NCBI GenBank assembly: GCA_038065675.1
Contig: JBBTQM010000005.1
Location: forward strand, 1-11,768
Length of the DNA stretch: 11,768 bases
Direction: 5' to 3'
Source of the DNA: JAUYLU01 sp038065675
Lineage (GTDB): Bacteria; Patescibacteriota; Minisyncoccia; Phycocordibacterales; VMEP01
Shown: positions 4,873 to 11,057 of the stretch, piece by piece
Position numbering within the stretch: the stretch's first letter is position 1
How the letters are laid out: every line of letters starts with the position of its first letter
The notes under the pieces: model-generated
What the model saw: the letters and a program-made list of their open reading frames with translations, nothing else
Told to the model about the DNA's origin: nothing
Database searches by the model: none
Made by a program: the position numbers and the translations under genes

Positions 4873-5054
4873 CAACCGACGATGAAATTTTGAAGGGACT
4901 TGAAGAAAAAGCAAGAAAGAAAGGATGGATTGCCGGAAAGCACATTTTTCATTTTCTTGATGAAACTGACATGATGATATGGAGCAACACAAGAGAAAAG
5001 ATTGCGGTTGAAAAAGCAATCGCTATTAGCAGTCCTCTTCCAAATAACTTATAA
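4869..5054 (+). CDS. Hypothetical small protein, last gene of early operon
   Basis: A 61-aa protein beginning MTTDDEILKGLEEKARKKGW. Its first 17 bases differ from the starts at 3996 and 4568 by one base (ATGA-C/A-AACCGACGATGA). The middle (HIFHFLDETDMMIW) and a helical end (REKIAVEKAIAI) show no known motif. The start is ATGA coupled, with GGAG 7 nt upstream. Its TAA stop overlaps the end of the convergent fibre gene by 6 bp (5049-5054), with no intergenic terminator. Confidence 0.65.
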   Translation: MTTDDEILKGLEEKARKKGWIAGKHIFHFLDETDMMIWSNTREKIAVEKAIAISSPLPNNL

Positions 5055-5585
5055 TTGAATTGCAGTCAAATGAATATGGTCGCTGGTAGTCATGGACGCA
5101 GTTCCTACGGCTCCCCCTCTTTTCCAAACTATATTAATCACATGGTCTCCCGCGGATGGAGTAAGAGTTATGAAGCTCGAAACTGGAAAATGGTCTCCCG
5201 CAACGGGGATTTCATGGTCAACTATGTCCGTATTCGCCCCCCCGTCGATGTTGATTCCGAATCCGACGACGTCATCGGCATCCGTTGTTCTGCACGAGGC
5301 GCTGAATAAAAACAGCGTCGGTCGTCCGTTGAAATTTACAGAACTTGAACTTTCAAGGGTAAAATAATTCTGAGTCGTTGAAGAATTGCTTTCAGTCGGC
5401 GCGTTGTTTCTTATCAGCTCCAAAATGATTGGATAGCTTATCATTGAATCAACATAAGCCTTGTTTGCCATGTCTGAAGAATTTACCGGAACTTTTTCAA
5501 CCGTTCCGCCGTCCGTAAAAAGATTTTCCCTTACGATGACATTGTGCTCGAAAATGTCATTAAGCCCTTCTGCTCTGTGCGTCAT
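5049..5585 (-). CDS. Virion fibre / receptor-binding-like protein with C1q/TNF-like C-terminus
   Basis: A 178-aa protein. Residues about 36-48 (SSDMANKAYVDSM) match the 'A-x-K-x-Y-V-D' motif that precedes trimeric stalks in many phage tail fibres. The C-terminal 110 residues are beta-rich: RPTLFLFSAS, VVGFGINIDGG, SFITLTPSAGDHVINIVW and HIHLTAIQL. This is the pattern of a C1q/TNF-like jelly-roll with 'S-A-G-x-H' and an inner 'IDG'. Such domains form trimers and bind receptors or polysaccharide. It lies just downstream of the major capsid gene with its own TATA-like box. Whether it is mounted on a tail or directly on the capsid is unknown. Confidence 0.72.
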   Translation of the reverse strand: MTHRAEGLNDIFEHNVIVRENLFTDGGTVEKVPVNSSDMANKAYVDSMISYPIILELIRNNAPTESNSSTTQNYFTLESSSSVNFNGRPTLFLFSASCRTTDADDVVGFGINIDGGANTDIVDHEIPVAGDHFPVSSFITLTPSAGDHVINIVWKRGGAVGTASMTTSDHIHLTAIQL

Positions 5586-5604
5586 TTGAATATAAGAAGA
5601 AAAA

Positions 5605-5615
5605 CAATAAATAAA
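5605..5615 (-). promoter_or_regulatory. TATA-like box for the fibre gene; T-rich spacer
   Basis: In the 33-bp gap after the major capsid gene the minus strand reads TTTATTTATTG, centred about 26 nt before ATG 5585. It is followed by T-rich TGTTTTTCTTCTT, which could also serve as an oligo-T terminator for the capsid transcript. No ribosome binding site precedes the ATG. Confidence 0.45.
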
Positions 5616-5618
5616 CTT

Positions 5619-6470
5619 TTAGGTTGTTCTAATCTGAAGATAGACAACTTGCTTTGGTTCGTGGATTTCAGTAACTCCATATTCGCAAGCCGTGATTTTA
5701 TCGCCCTTGAATCTGTTCGTCACAGTGTCCGTCGCCAAAGCCATGACTTCTTTCCAAGTGGCGAAAGTCTTCGGCACTACAAACAGAGCATAGCTTACGT
5801 CAATAACGGATGAAGTGAGTATATTCACGCCTGCAGGGTTTCCAATCTGTCCGTTGAATGCGCCTTGTCCGGCAGTCGAGGCCTGCGCTCCTTTCTCATA
5901 TATGTAATGTAAAACATGAGGTTCGTTATCGGGATGTATGACACAGACAAAGTCCGAAGCATTGTCATAATAAGTCTTGACTTGCGCTTTCATCGTGGCT
6001 AAATCTTTTATTATTGCAGCGCTTGTTTCATTCCATTTTCCGCCTTGAAGTGTTCCGGTTTGTATTCCAGAATCAGCGACTATAACTGCTGCAATCTCAG
6101 TGTCAACAGCCTTGGCAACTCCTTCGGCTATTCTTAGAACCGTTCTGTTTCTCACGTCGATATTGTTCATAATCAAATCTTCATGGTCTATCTCGGAAGA
6201 CAGCCCGTATTTCTCGATTCTTGAGGCGATTTGCTCCCAGCTTAAAACCGCATTAGGAAAGTCTGCTCCTCTCGGGATTCCTTTTATCGCATTTCCCGCT
6301 TGGTTTGTCGGAATATTCGTCTGTTCTCTGAAGAAGTAATTTTTATAAGAACTTGAAGTAGTTATGGAAACCAGCTGCTTCATTTTGTAAGCGTATCTTG
6401 CAAGCTGCTTTATCGCAATGTCATAAGCCGTCGCTCTTACCGCTTCCTCTCCTACTTGGTCGAATGCCAT
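5619..6470 (-). CDS. Major capsid protein, HK97 fold
   Basis: A 283-aa protein. An N-terminal helix is followed by an extended segment with NYFFREQTNIPTNQAGNAIK (E-loop-like). Then come ASRIEKYGLSSEIDHEDLI and the long spine helix RTVLRIAEGVAKAVDTEIAA, 'P' and 'A' domain strands (FVCVIHPDNEPHVLHYI) and a closing beta segment KQVVYLQIR. The E-x-I-D-H-E-D plus spine-helix pattern is characteristic of HK97-type capsid proteins. No large N-terminal scaffolding (delta) domain or protease gene is visible. Start overlaps the decoration gene stop by one base (TAATG). Length is near the low end for HK97-fold MCPs, fitting a small capsid. Confidence 0.88.
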   Translation of the reverse strand: MAFDQVGEEAVRATAYDIAIKQLARYAYKMKQLVSITTSSSYKNYFFREQTNIPTNQAGNAIKGIPRGADFPNAVLSWEQIASRIEKYGLSSEIDHEDLIMNNIDVRNRTVLRIAEGVAKAVDTEIAAVIVADSGIQTGTLQGGKWNETSAAIIKDLATMKAQVKTYYDNASDFVCVIHPDNEPHVLHYIYEKGAQASTAGQGAFNGQIGNPAGVNILTSSVIDVSYALFVVPKTFATWKEVMALATDTVTNRFKGDKITACEYGVTEIHEPKQVVYLQIRTT

Positions 6471-6886
6471 TATCCAAATACCTCAACGTTAATTTGCTCG
6501 CCGTCTGTTGCCGTTTCTCTCGCTATTCCGACGGTAATCGCCTCGGATGAACTCATATCCGCCAAGGTCATCGCCATGACATAATTTCCGGGAGCTGCGG
6601 TTTTAACGTATCTTCCCGAGGTAATAGCCCCGCTTGCAACCAGTTCATACATTCCGCCTTTATCGGCAGTTAAAGAAGTTTCAGTATTAAAAGAAGTGTC
6701 TGTGGAATTATTAACGTCCGCATGGGCGAATCCGACAAAAACGTCTCCCGTTCCCGTCGAAGCGGAAGCTGTAAACGGGTCTGCGCCCTTTAAGAATGTT
6801 CCCTTTAGAATCGCAGTCCCAGTCGCGCAAGTGTATCTTCTTTTAGTCTTAACTTCCGTATCTCTAAGAATTGCCTCTCGCGCCAT
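6470..6886 (-). CDS. Head decoration protein
   Basis: A 138-aa Ala/Thr/Gly-rich beta protein with KGTFLKGADPFTASAS, a central VFVGFAHADV and ITSGRYVKTAAPGNYVMAM, ending AITVGIARETATDGEQINVEVF. This is the pattern of capsid decoration or cement proteins (DUF2190/gpD-like), in which a 'G-x-V-x-x-G...G-x-A...A-x-D-G-x-x-I-x-V' core forms a beta barrel. Its place immediately before the major capsid gene is classical. The start at 6886 is leaderless or nearly so, 29 nt after a TATA box flanked by a duplicated 11-bp motif. Confidence 0.8.
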   Translation of the reverse strand: MAREAILRDTEVKTKRRYTCATGTAILKGTFLKGADPFTASASTGTGDVFVGFAHADVNNSTDTSFNTETSLTADKGGMYELVASGAITSGRYVKTAAPGNYVMAMTLADMSSSEAITVGIARETATDGEQINVEVFG

Positions 6887-6893
6887 GGCAAAT

Positions 6894-6904
6894 GTAGTGC
6901 CTAA
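6894..6904 (+). promoter_or_regulatory. Operator-like motif GTAGTGCCTAA, proximal copy at capsid promoter
   Basis: Lies between the TATA box and the ATG of the decoration gene, over the expected transcription start. On the transcribed (minus) strand it reads TTAGGCACTAC. A protein bound here would block initiation. Confidence 0.55.
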
Positions 6905-6910
6905 GCGTCT

Positions 6911-6920
6911 TTAAATATTT
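6911..6920 (-). promoter_or_regulatory. TATA box of the capsid operon
   Basis: Minus strand AAATATTTAA, preceded by an A-rich BRE-like CGAAA. It is centred about 29 nt before ATG 6886. It marks a separate promoter for decoration, capsid and fibre genes within the leftward gene set. Confidence 0.7.
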
Positions 6921-6923
6921 TTC

Positions 6924-6934
6924 GTAGTGCCTAA
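6924..6934 (+). promoter_or_regulatory. Operator-like motif GTAGTGCCTAA, distal copy at capsid promoter
   Basis: Exact direct copy, 30 bp from the proximal one, just upstream of the TATA/BRE. The two copies bracket the promoter with about three helical turns between them, so bound proteins would face the same side of the DNA. Confidence 0.55.
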
Positions 6935-6939
6935 TGGAA

Positions 6940-7041
6940 TCATCTTCTATTTTTCCAATGCTTTTGAATCTGCTTTTGCACCGCATATAAAACTCCTAAA
7001 ATAAAAAGCATGTCTTGAACGCTTATGAATTTTTCAATCAT
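6940..7041 (-). CDS. 33-aa membrane microprotein
   Basis: A 33-aa peptide MIEKFISVQDMLFILGVLYA followed by a basic tail VQKQIQKHWKNRR. One hydrophobic segment (about 11-22) and a strongly basic C-terminus resemble a small holin or membrane anchor. The start ATG overlaps the previous stop by one base (TGATG). An in-frame start at 7131 would overlap the whole end of the upstream gene and is not preferred. Last gene of the first leftward operon before the capsid promoter. Confidence 0.5.
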   Translation of the reverse strand: MIEKFISVQDMLFILGVLYAVQKQIQKHWKNRR

Positions 7042-7514
7042 CAAAGAGCCTCGTGAGTATAATCTCCAATGGTTATTTGCGCATCGTCTTTTATTCCAAT
7101 AACATGAATGCCCGTGCCGGAAATCACGCAATTAGCCCCGCCTCTTTCAAATTCTTTCGTCGAGAACGTCGGCGGAATCTTCGCGGCTTTCTTTAAAATG
7201 TCATTTGGAATTTTCCTGCAGCCGAATATTTTCCTTAATGTGAAATGCCTTGCGCAAAGTCCGATGGTTCCGAAGCCGTATGACTGGTTTTTTGTTATTC
7301 CGAAAAAAGAGCAAACTTCCGCCAGCGCTTCCTTTGGGAAAACATATTCATAAGCCCCAAGCACCGACGGGCGGAGCGCGCCTTGGACGAGGATTATTTC
7401 CTCTTTATGCGTTTTGTTGTTGAACTTTCTTAATTTCCAATAAGTCGCTTGAGCGTGGCATTTCCACATTTCAACCTGCTCGAATTTGCCTCTCGCGTAT
7501 AAATACAAGTGCAT
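7041..7514 (-). CDS. Unknown protein of the virion module
   Basis: A 157-aa protein beginning MHLYLYARGKFEQVEMWKCH. It appears to be alpha/beta with strands at KEEIILVQGAL, YEYVFP and CVISGTGIHVIGI and helix FPKEALAEVCSFFG. Several Cys and His are spread through it (WKCHAQ, GLCARHF, FGCRK, ANCVIS), but they do not form an obvious zinc knuckle. GGGG lies before its ATG, which overlaps the preceding stop region. It sits between small charged proteins and a membrane peptide. It could be a structural, lysis or packaging accessory protein; I do not recognise a family. Confidence 0.65.
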   Translation of the reverse strand: MHLYLYARGKFEQVEMWKCHAQATYWKLRKFNNKTHKEEIILVQGALRPSVLGAYEYVFPKEALAEVCSFFGITKNQSYGFGTIGLCARHFTLRKIFGCRKIPNDILKKAAKIPPTFSTKEFERGGANCVISGTGIHVIGIKDDAQITIGDYTHEAL

Positions 7515-7712
7515 TTATTTTTTCCCCTTTTTATCTTTAAAAGCTTTTTGAACGCTCTTTTCAAATCTCCTGAAAAAAGACTTCTTGTAAAATTCGTTCA
7601 TAATCTTCCAATCCTCGTCAGTCTTGACTTTTTTCCCTATTTTGTAGCCGTCAAGAAATCCCGCTTTGAACATCTCGACCAATGCCGCCCTCTCGTCCAG
7701 AACATTTTCCAT
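7515..7712 (-). CDS. Small basic helical protein
   Basis: A 65-aa protein with MENVLDERAALVEMFKAGFL, then DGYKIGKKVKTDEDW, and a very basic C-terminus FRRFEKSVQKAFKDKKGKK. It is predicted almost wholly helical. The basic tail could contact DNA or an acidic partner. It starts two bases after the stop of the upstream gene (7715). A small terminase-like or internal virion role is conceivable but not shown. Confidence 0.6.
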   Translation of the reverse strand: MENVLDERAALVEMFKAGFLDGYKIGKKVKTDEDWKIMNEFYKKSFFRRFEKSVQKAFKDKKGKK

Positions 7713-7714
7713 TT

Positions 7715-7954
7715 TTATCTTCTGAAAGCCTTGACCATCTCGCCCGCCATCTTTTCCGCCGGAGATTCTCCCTCTGCCGGAGGAGCCATCATGCCTCTTC
7801 CGCCGATTAATTTCTCGGCTCTGATTTTTTCAGCCCTCGCTTTTTGAGCGTCGTAAGCGTCGTTTTCAAATTTTAATTTTTCCATCGCTTCTTTAACAAG
7901 TTCAAAATCTTCCTTGGGTTTCTCGTCGGTCTTTTCTTTTTTCTCGTCAGCCAT
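7715..7954 (-). CDS. Small charged protein, possible scaffold or assembly factor
   Basis: A 79-aa protein with a Lys/Glu-rich N-terminal third (MADEKKEKTDEKPKEDFELV) and helix KEAMEKLKFENDAYDAQKAR. A Gly/Pro-rich turn (GGRGMMAPPAEGESP) precedes a C-terminal helix EKMAGEMVKAFRR. Highly charged helical proteins with a short amphipathic C-terminal helix are typical of capsid scaffolds. It lies between portal and capsid genes, where scaffolds usually lie. Assignment is by composition and position only. A TATA-like box is centred 26 nt upstream. Confidence 0.5.
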   Translation of the reverse strand: MADEKKEKTDEKPKEDFELVKEAMEKLKFENDAYDAQKARAEKIRAEKLIGGRGMMAPPAEGESPAEKMAGEMVKAFRR

Positions 7955-7975
7955 GTTTGTATAAAAGGAATTATC

Positions 7976-7984
7976 ATTTTAAAT
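7976..7984 (-). promoter_or_regulatory. Weak TATA-like box before the 79-aa gene
   Basis: Minus strand ATTTAAAAT, overlapping the stop of the holin-like gene and centred about 26 nt before ATG 7954. No ribosome binding site is evident before that ATG, so an internal leaderless promoter is plausible but unproven. Confidence 0.3.
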
Positions 7985-8119
7985 GTTTTTGTTTTTTATG
8001 GCGTCGGTCAGGGCGTCTATGGAGTTTCCCAATTTCTTCAAAAGAATCTGCCTGTCGAAAATAAGATAGCTTATAAAAATTCCCGCCATGCCGTATTGCA
8101 GAAGCGCGTCTTCAATCAT
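7979..8119 (-). CDS. Holin-like membrane peptide (UviB/BhlA type)
   Basis: A 46-aa peptide MIEDALLQYGMAGIFISYLI, then FDRQILLKKLGNSIDALTDAIKNKNI. It has a short N-terminus, one transmembrane segment with the 'L-x-x-Y-G-x-x-G-x-F-I-x-Y-L-I-x-D-R' pattern, then a charged helix. This matches the UviB/BhlA group of small holin-like proteins, which make membrane lesions in phage lysis. It overlaps the upstream stop by ATGA (8116-8119), with GGAG 8 nt before. No endolysin was recognised next to it. In an archaeal virus the role could be envelope permeabilisation or a virion membrane component. Confidence 0.65.
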   Translation of the reverse strand: MIEDALLQYGMAGIFISYLIFDRQILLKKLGNSIDALTDAIKNKNI

Positions 8120-8916
8120 TGAATTGCTCCAGCCGACGCCAGAATGGCTTCAAGCTCCAAATCGTTTAAAGTTTGCTTGAATAAAATTATATCTTCATCT
8201 ATGTTTTTTCCGTCTTTCAGCCAATACATCAAGTCGGAATTATTAAGGGCTTTTTGCTTGGATTCAAATTTTGAAATCGCCCTCCTCATCATTCTTATGT
8301 TGGTTCTCGCCGCAACGCTATCGCCTCTGCCGTCTTTCAAGGCGTCGATTTCGCTTTTCAATGCGGACACTGCATTGTTGAAATTATCTTCGACTTCTTT
8401 CGTGGAGTGCAGTTTTTTATCCGATTTGAAGGGATTTATTTTATTCGACATTTCAACGAGTTCTCCTGCAAACTTTAAAGATTCAGGAAGCGCTTGCTTC
8501 ATCGCAACCCCCGTCGTCCTCATAAAAATTCTAAACGGCTTCGGAGCCAATCCCTGCAAGGTTCCTTCTTGCGCCAAAACATCCGCCTGAACTTCTTCGG
8601 AGCCTTTTTGCGCCTGAGTTTTTTCGGGTCGTTCTTTCTCCTTGAAAAATTTCTCTTGCTCTGGAATCGCCTGTTCAGCTTTAACCAAACGCTGTTCTTC
8701 CATTCTCTCCTGCTGTTTTAATTCCTCGCCGGGCACCATCCTTCTTCCGGCTTCCTTTGAAGAGATGTCCTGTTGAGATGCAAGCCTTTCTCTTTCCTGA
8801 ACGAATTGCGCGGCTTCCTGAACTCTCTTCTGTCTTTCGGGGTCAAGCTCAGCTTCTCTTTGCCTCTTTTGCCCTTCCTGAAATTTCTTTTGGTCTTTCT
8901 TTTTTATGATTGGCAT
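8116..8916 (-). CDS. Long charged helical virion-module protein
   Basis: A 266-aa protein. The first 110 residues are very rich in Gln, Glu, Lys and Arg (KKFQEGQKRQREAELDPERQ and similar) and should form a long coiled coil. A middle part (PKPFRIFMRTTGVAMKQALP) is less charged, and the C-terminal half is again helical (VEDNFNNAVSALKSEIDALK, ending EAILASAGAIQ). The start abuts the portal stop (TAAATG). Position directly after portal suggests a scaffold, a head-internal or ejection protein, or a reduced tape-measure analogue. At 266 aa it is short for a tape measure. No protease motif is seen. Confidence 0.7.
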   Translation of the reverse strand: MPIIKKKDQKKFQEGQKRQREAELDPERQKRVQEAAQFVQERERLASQQDISSKEAGRRMVPGEELKQQERMEEQRLVKAEQAIPEQEKFFKEKERPEKTQAQKGSEEVQADVLAQEGTLQGLAPKPFRIFMRTTGVAMKQALPESLKFAGELVEMSNKINPFKSDKKLHSTKEVEDNFNNAVSALKSEIDALKDGRGDSVAARTNIRMMRRAISKFESKQKALNNSDLMYWLKDGKNIDEDIILFKQTLNDLELEAILASAGAIQ

Positions 8917-10047
8917 TTATTTTCCATTCCCCGCTTGGACGTCGTTCGGACTGAATCCGAGGGCGTTCTGCGCGTCTTTATTTTCATCGGTTTGAAGATT
9001 TTCAAGAAGGCTCGTCGGAGAATTCAGGTTGATTCTCAATCCAAGCTGAGCCCAAATTTGATTCTCGACTTTCAGCTGGTCGTTTTCAAAAACCGTTTCA
9101 TGCCCGAGATATTCTATTTTTCCCCCGCTTTCAGTGGAGCCCGCGGTTCCGAACAGGACGAGAGGCATGCCGACCGCTTGATAAAATTCGTTGTTCATGT
9201 TTCTTCTCCATTCCATCAAAACGGAAGAGGGATTGACCTGAACGACTTCCCAAGACAAAAGGTTTTCATCGTCGGGAACAATCAAGTCCTCGCCGTTTTC
9301 CCTCGCGTCTTTTATGTTCGCCTTGAAATTTGCGATTGTCGCCGCGTCGTCCGACTTCAATTTGAATATTATGAATGGCACGGCTTGGAATCTTGTAAGC
9401 CTTTTCATGACTTTGAAATTCTCGTCGTCCGCGAGGATTATCTTCTCCATCGTTTCAGGAACCGAACGCCCGTGGATTTCCCCGCCGAATCTCTTGTTTG
9501 AGAAATGCAGAATTTCATGGGGCTCGAATTTTATGAATCGGTCGGGCGTGAAGAAATTTTTGATTTTGCTCAAAACGCCTTTTTGAGGCTTCGGAATAAA
9601 CAGCTCGTATCTTAAAATCATTCCGTTGCTTGCGTAGATTGTGCGCATGTTCCGCGGGTCGAGGATTCTGAGATTGACGAGCTGCCCCGTTTCCTCATCC
9701 CTCACTATTTCGGCGTAGCTGTCCCTCACGGCTTGGCATGTCACTATCAAGTCAAAGAGAATGTCCAAAAAAGTCTGCTTCCCGTTTCCGACGACATGGT
9801 CGAGGATGACTCTTGTTTCATCGTCGCAGGTGTAGCCTTTTCCCACAGTCCAAATCGCCTTCATGATTATCGCGGCGTTCAGCTTCGGGATTTCGTTGAA
9901 GTAATCCCAGTCCGTCTTAAATCTCTCGTTAATGTAAACGGTTTCTTCCTGGTCGCCCGGGACGTCGTGCCTTGTCGAATCTACCGCATGCGCGGCTATG
10001 TCGGAATAGTTGCTCGTGTCCGCATTTCCGAAATTGTAGTTTGACAT
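8917..10047 (-). CDS. Portal protein
   Basis: A 376-aa protein with the features of HK97/SPP1-type portals: N-terminal Tyr/Asn-rich arm, KTDWDYFNEIPKLNAAIIMK, AIWTVGKGYTC, then VTCQAVRDSYAEIVRDEETG and LRILDPRNMRTIYASNGMIL. Then come FEPHEILHFSNKRFGGEIHG followed by RSVPETM, the stem helix LADDENFKVMKRLTRFQAVP, and late MEWRRNMNNEFYQAVGMPLV with TESGGKIEYLGHE. 'I-L-D-P-R-x-M' and 'H-F-x-x-x-R...G-x-S' are portal hallmarks. Twelve copies form the DNA entry ring that docks TerL. Length is at the short end for portals. It starts one base after the upstream stop. A 242-codon frame on the opposite strand is a shadow. Confidence 0.92.
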   Translation of the reverse strand: MSNYNFGNADTSNYSDIAAHAVDSTRHDVPGDQEETVYINERFKTDWDYFNEIPKLNAAIIMKAIWTVGKGYTCDDETRVILDHVVGNGKQTFLDILFDLIVTCQAVRDSYAEIVRDEETGQLVNLRILDPRNMRTIYASNGMILRYELFIPKPQKGVLSKIKNFFTPDRFIKFEPHEILHFSNKRFGGEIHGRSVPETMEKIILADDENFKVMKRLTRFQAVPFIIFKLKSDDAATIANFKANIKDARENGEDLIVPDDENLLSWEVVQVNPSSVLMEWRRNMNNEFYQAVGMPLVLFGTAGSTESGGKIEYLGHETVFENDQLKVENQIWAQLGLRINLNSPTSLLENLQTDENKDAQNALGFSPNDVQAGNGK

Positions 10048-10048
10048 T

Positions 10049-10672
10049 TTAGTTTATTTTAAAAGGAATGTTGAATTTTAAAATTGTAGTGTATAAATCC
10101 CCGGATGCAAGCCTGTCTTTCGGGTCATGATAAAGATGAAAAGCGTCCGCGCTTCCGAAGCCGCTGGAAGTCATCCAGAGTTCCTGAGTTATCCTTAAAA
10201 TCTCCCCTTTCTTAAAATGCGTCTCGGGTATGTCCAGTTTCAAAAGAGAAACTTTTCCCGTGACGGTGGGGGAATTGTCTATAGTCTCGCTCTGAACGCT
10301 TGCTATTTCCGTTTCCGTCGCCCCGTCCCATTTCCTGACTTTAAATACTACATATCCCGTTTCAACTCCAAGGGCGGATATGGCATTCCAAGGCAATTGA
10401 ATATCCATGACTCCTTTTATTGATTTTGGGACGGAGAACGGCGACGCGTCCCAGTCATAATCAACATATTGCTTCAATGCGTCTTGGTCGCAAATTTTCG
10501 AGGTGAAAATGTCGTTTGACCACAAGACATTAGGCGTAAGAATCTCATCTTGCCCCGAGCTGTCTTTTGTCACCACCGCGTAAAAAGTGATATATCCTAA
10601 TCCGTTTACAACGTCTATATAATTGTAAATCGGGAGAACCTCAGGGCTTTTTCTGAATTTTTCAAGAACCAT
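10049..10672 (-). CDS. Beta-rich virion protein (neck, spike or head-closure candidate)
   Basis: A 207-aa protein beginning MVLEKFRKSPEVLPIYNYID. It is mostly beta: GYITFYAVVTKDSS, GVMDIQLPWNAIS, TGYVVFKVRKWDG, KVSLLKLDI, EILRITQELWM, then a Gly/Phe/His-rich loop and TILKFNIPFKI. The alternation of long strands and loops suggests a jelly-roll or beta-sandwich structural protein. It lies between the putative connector and portal, where neck or head-closure proteins are usual, but strand-rich spikes of tailless capsids are equally possible. Start ATG lies one base after the upstream stop (TAAAATG). Family not recognised. Confidence 0.65.
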   Translation of the reverse strand: MVLEKFRKSPEVLPIYNYIDVVNGLGYITFYAVVTKDSSGQDEILTPNVLWSNDIFTSKICDQDALKQYVDYDWDASPFSVPKSIKGVMDIQLPWNAISALGVETGYVVFKVRKWDGATETEIASVQSETIDNSPTVTGKVSLLKLDIPETHFKKGEILRITQELWMTSSGFGSADAFHLYHDPKDRLASGDLYTTILKFNIPFKIN

Positions 10673-10673
10673 T

Positions 10674-11003
10674 TTAAGCGGAGGCGAGCATAAATTGCCT
10701 GACTTTTATTTTGTTTAGTTCCGCAATCGCTTTGTTCATCATGTAATCCAAAACGTCGATTCTCGTTTCAAATTCCCTCGAAGGAATCCCCGAAGGGTCG
10801 AAATTGAGCACGCACATCGCGGCGAAGCATGAAGCCGCCATTTTCAAAATTCCCTTAACGTCGACGTTAAGAGTGGAAAAAGCGTCGCTCCAATTATATT
10901 CCGAAGAGCAATTAATGAAGCTTTCGGCTTCCGTCATGAATTGATTTATGTAAGCTTCCGTGTTTGAAACGGCGGAAGCGTTCGCTCCGGCTTTTCTCTG
11001 CAC
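10674..11003 (-). CDS. Putative head-tail connector / adaptor-like protein; start uncertain
   Basis: A helical protein of 109 aa from GTG 11003. The open frame extends upstream to 11039 and would add ADTGIFATTAEV before QRKAGANASAV, a stretch that looks genuinely coding. A strong GGAGG (11049-11053) stands 9 nt before an ATC codon at 11039-11037. No ATG, GTG or TTG exists in frame there. A TTG at 11046-11044 would be in frame only if the A-run had one A fewer. The helices (TEAYINQFMTEAESFINCSS, GILKMAASCFAAMCVL, TRIDVLDYMMNKAIAELNKI) fit the small four-helix connector proteins found near portals. Position between TerL and portal agrees. Specific family not confirmed. Confidence 0.6.
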   Translation of the reverse strand: MQRKAGANASAVSNTEAYINQFMTEAESFINCSSEYNWSDAFSTLNVDVKGILKMAASCFAAMCVLNFDPSGIPSREFETRIDVLDYMMNKAIAELNKIKVRQFMLASA

Positions 11004-11057
11004 TTCGGCGGTCGTTGCGAATATTCCCGTGTCAGCGATTTTTCAATTCCTCCTTCT

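Noticed and set aside
5092..5367. Plus-strand frames opposite the fibre gene
   Set aside because: They overlap a beta-rich minus-strand protein with a coherent fibre pattern. The plus-strand operon ends at 5054.
8773..9501. 242-codon plus-strand frame opposite the portal gene
   Set aside because: The minus strand encodes a clear portal here. The opposite frame has no promoter, ribosome binding site or domain pattern.
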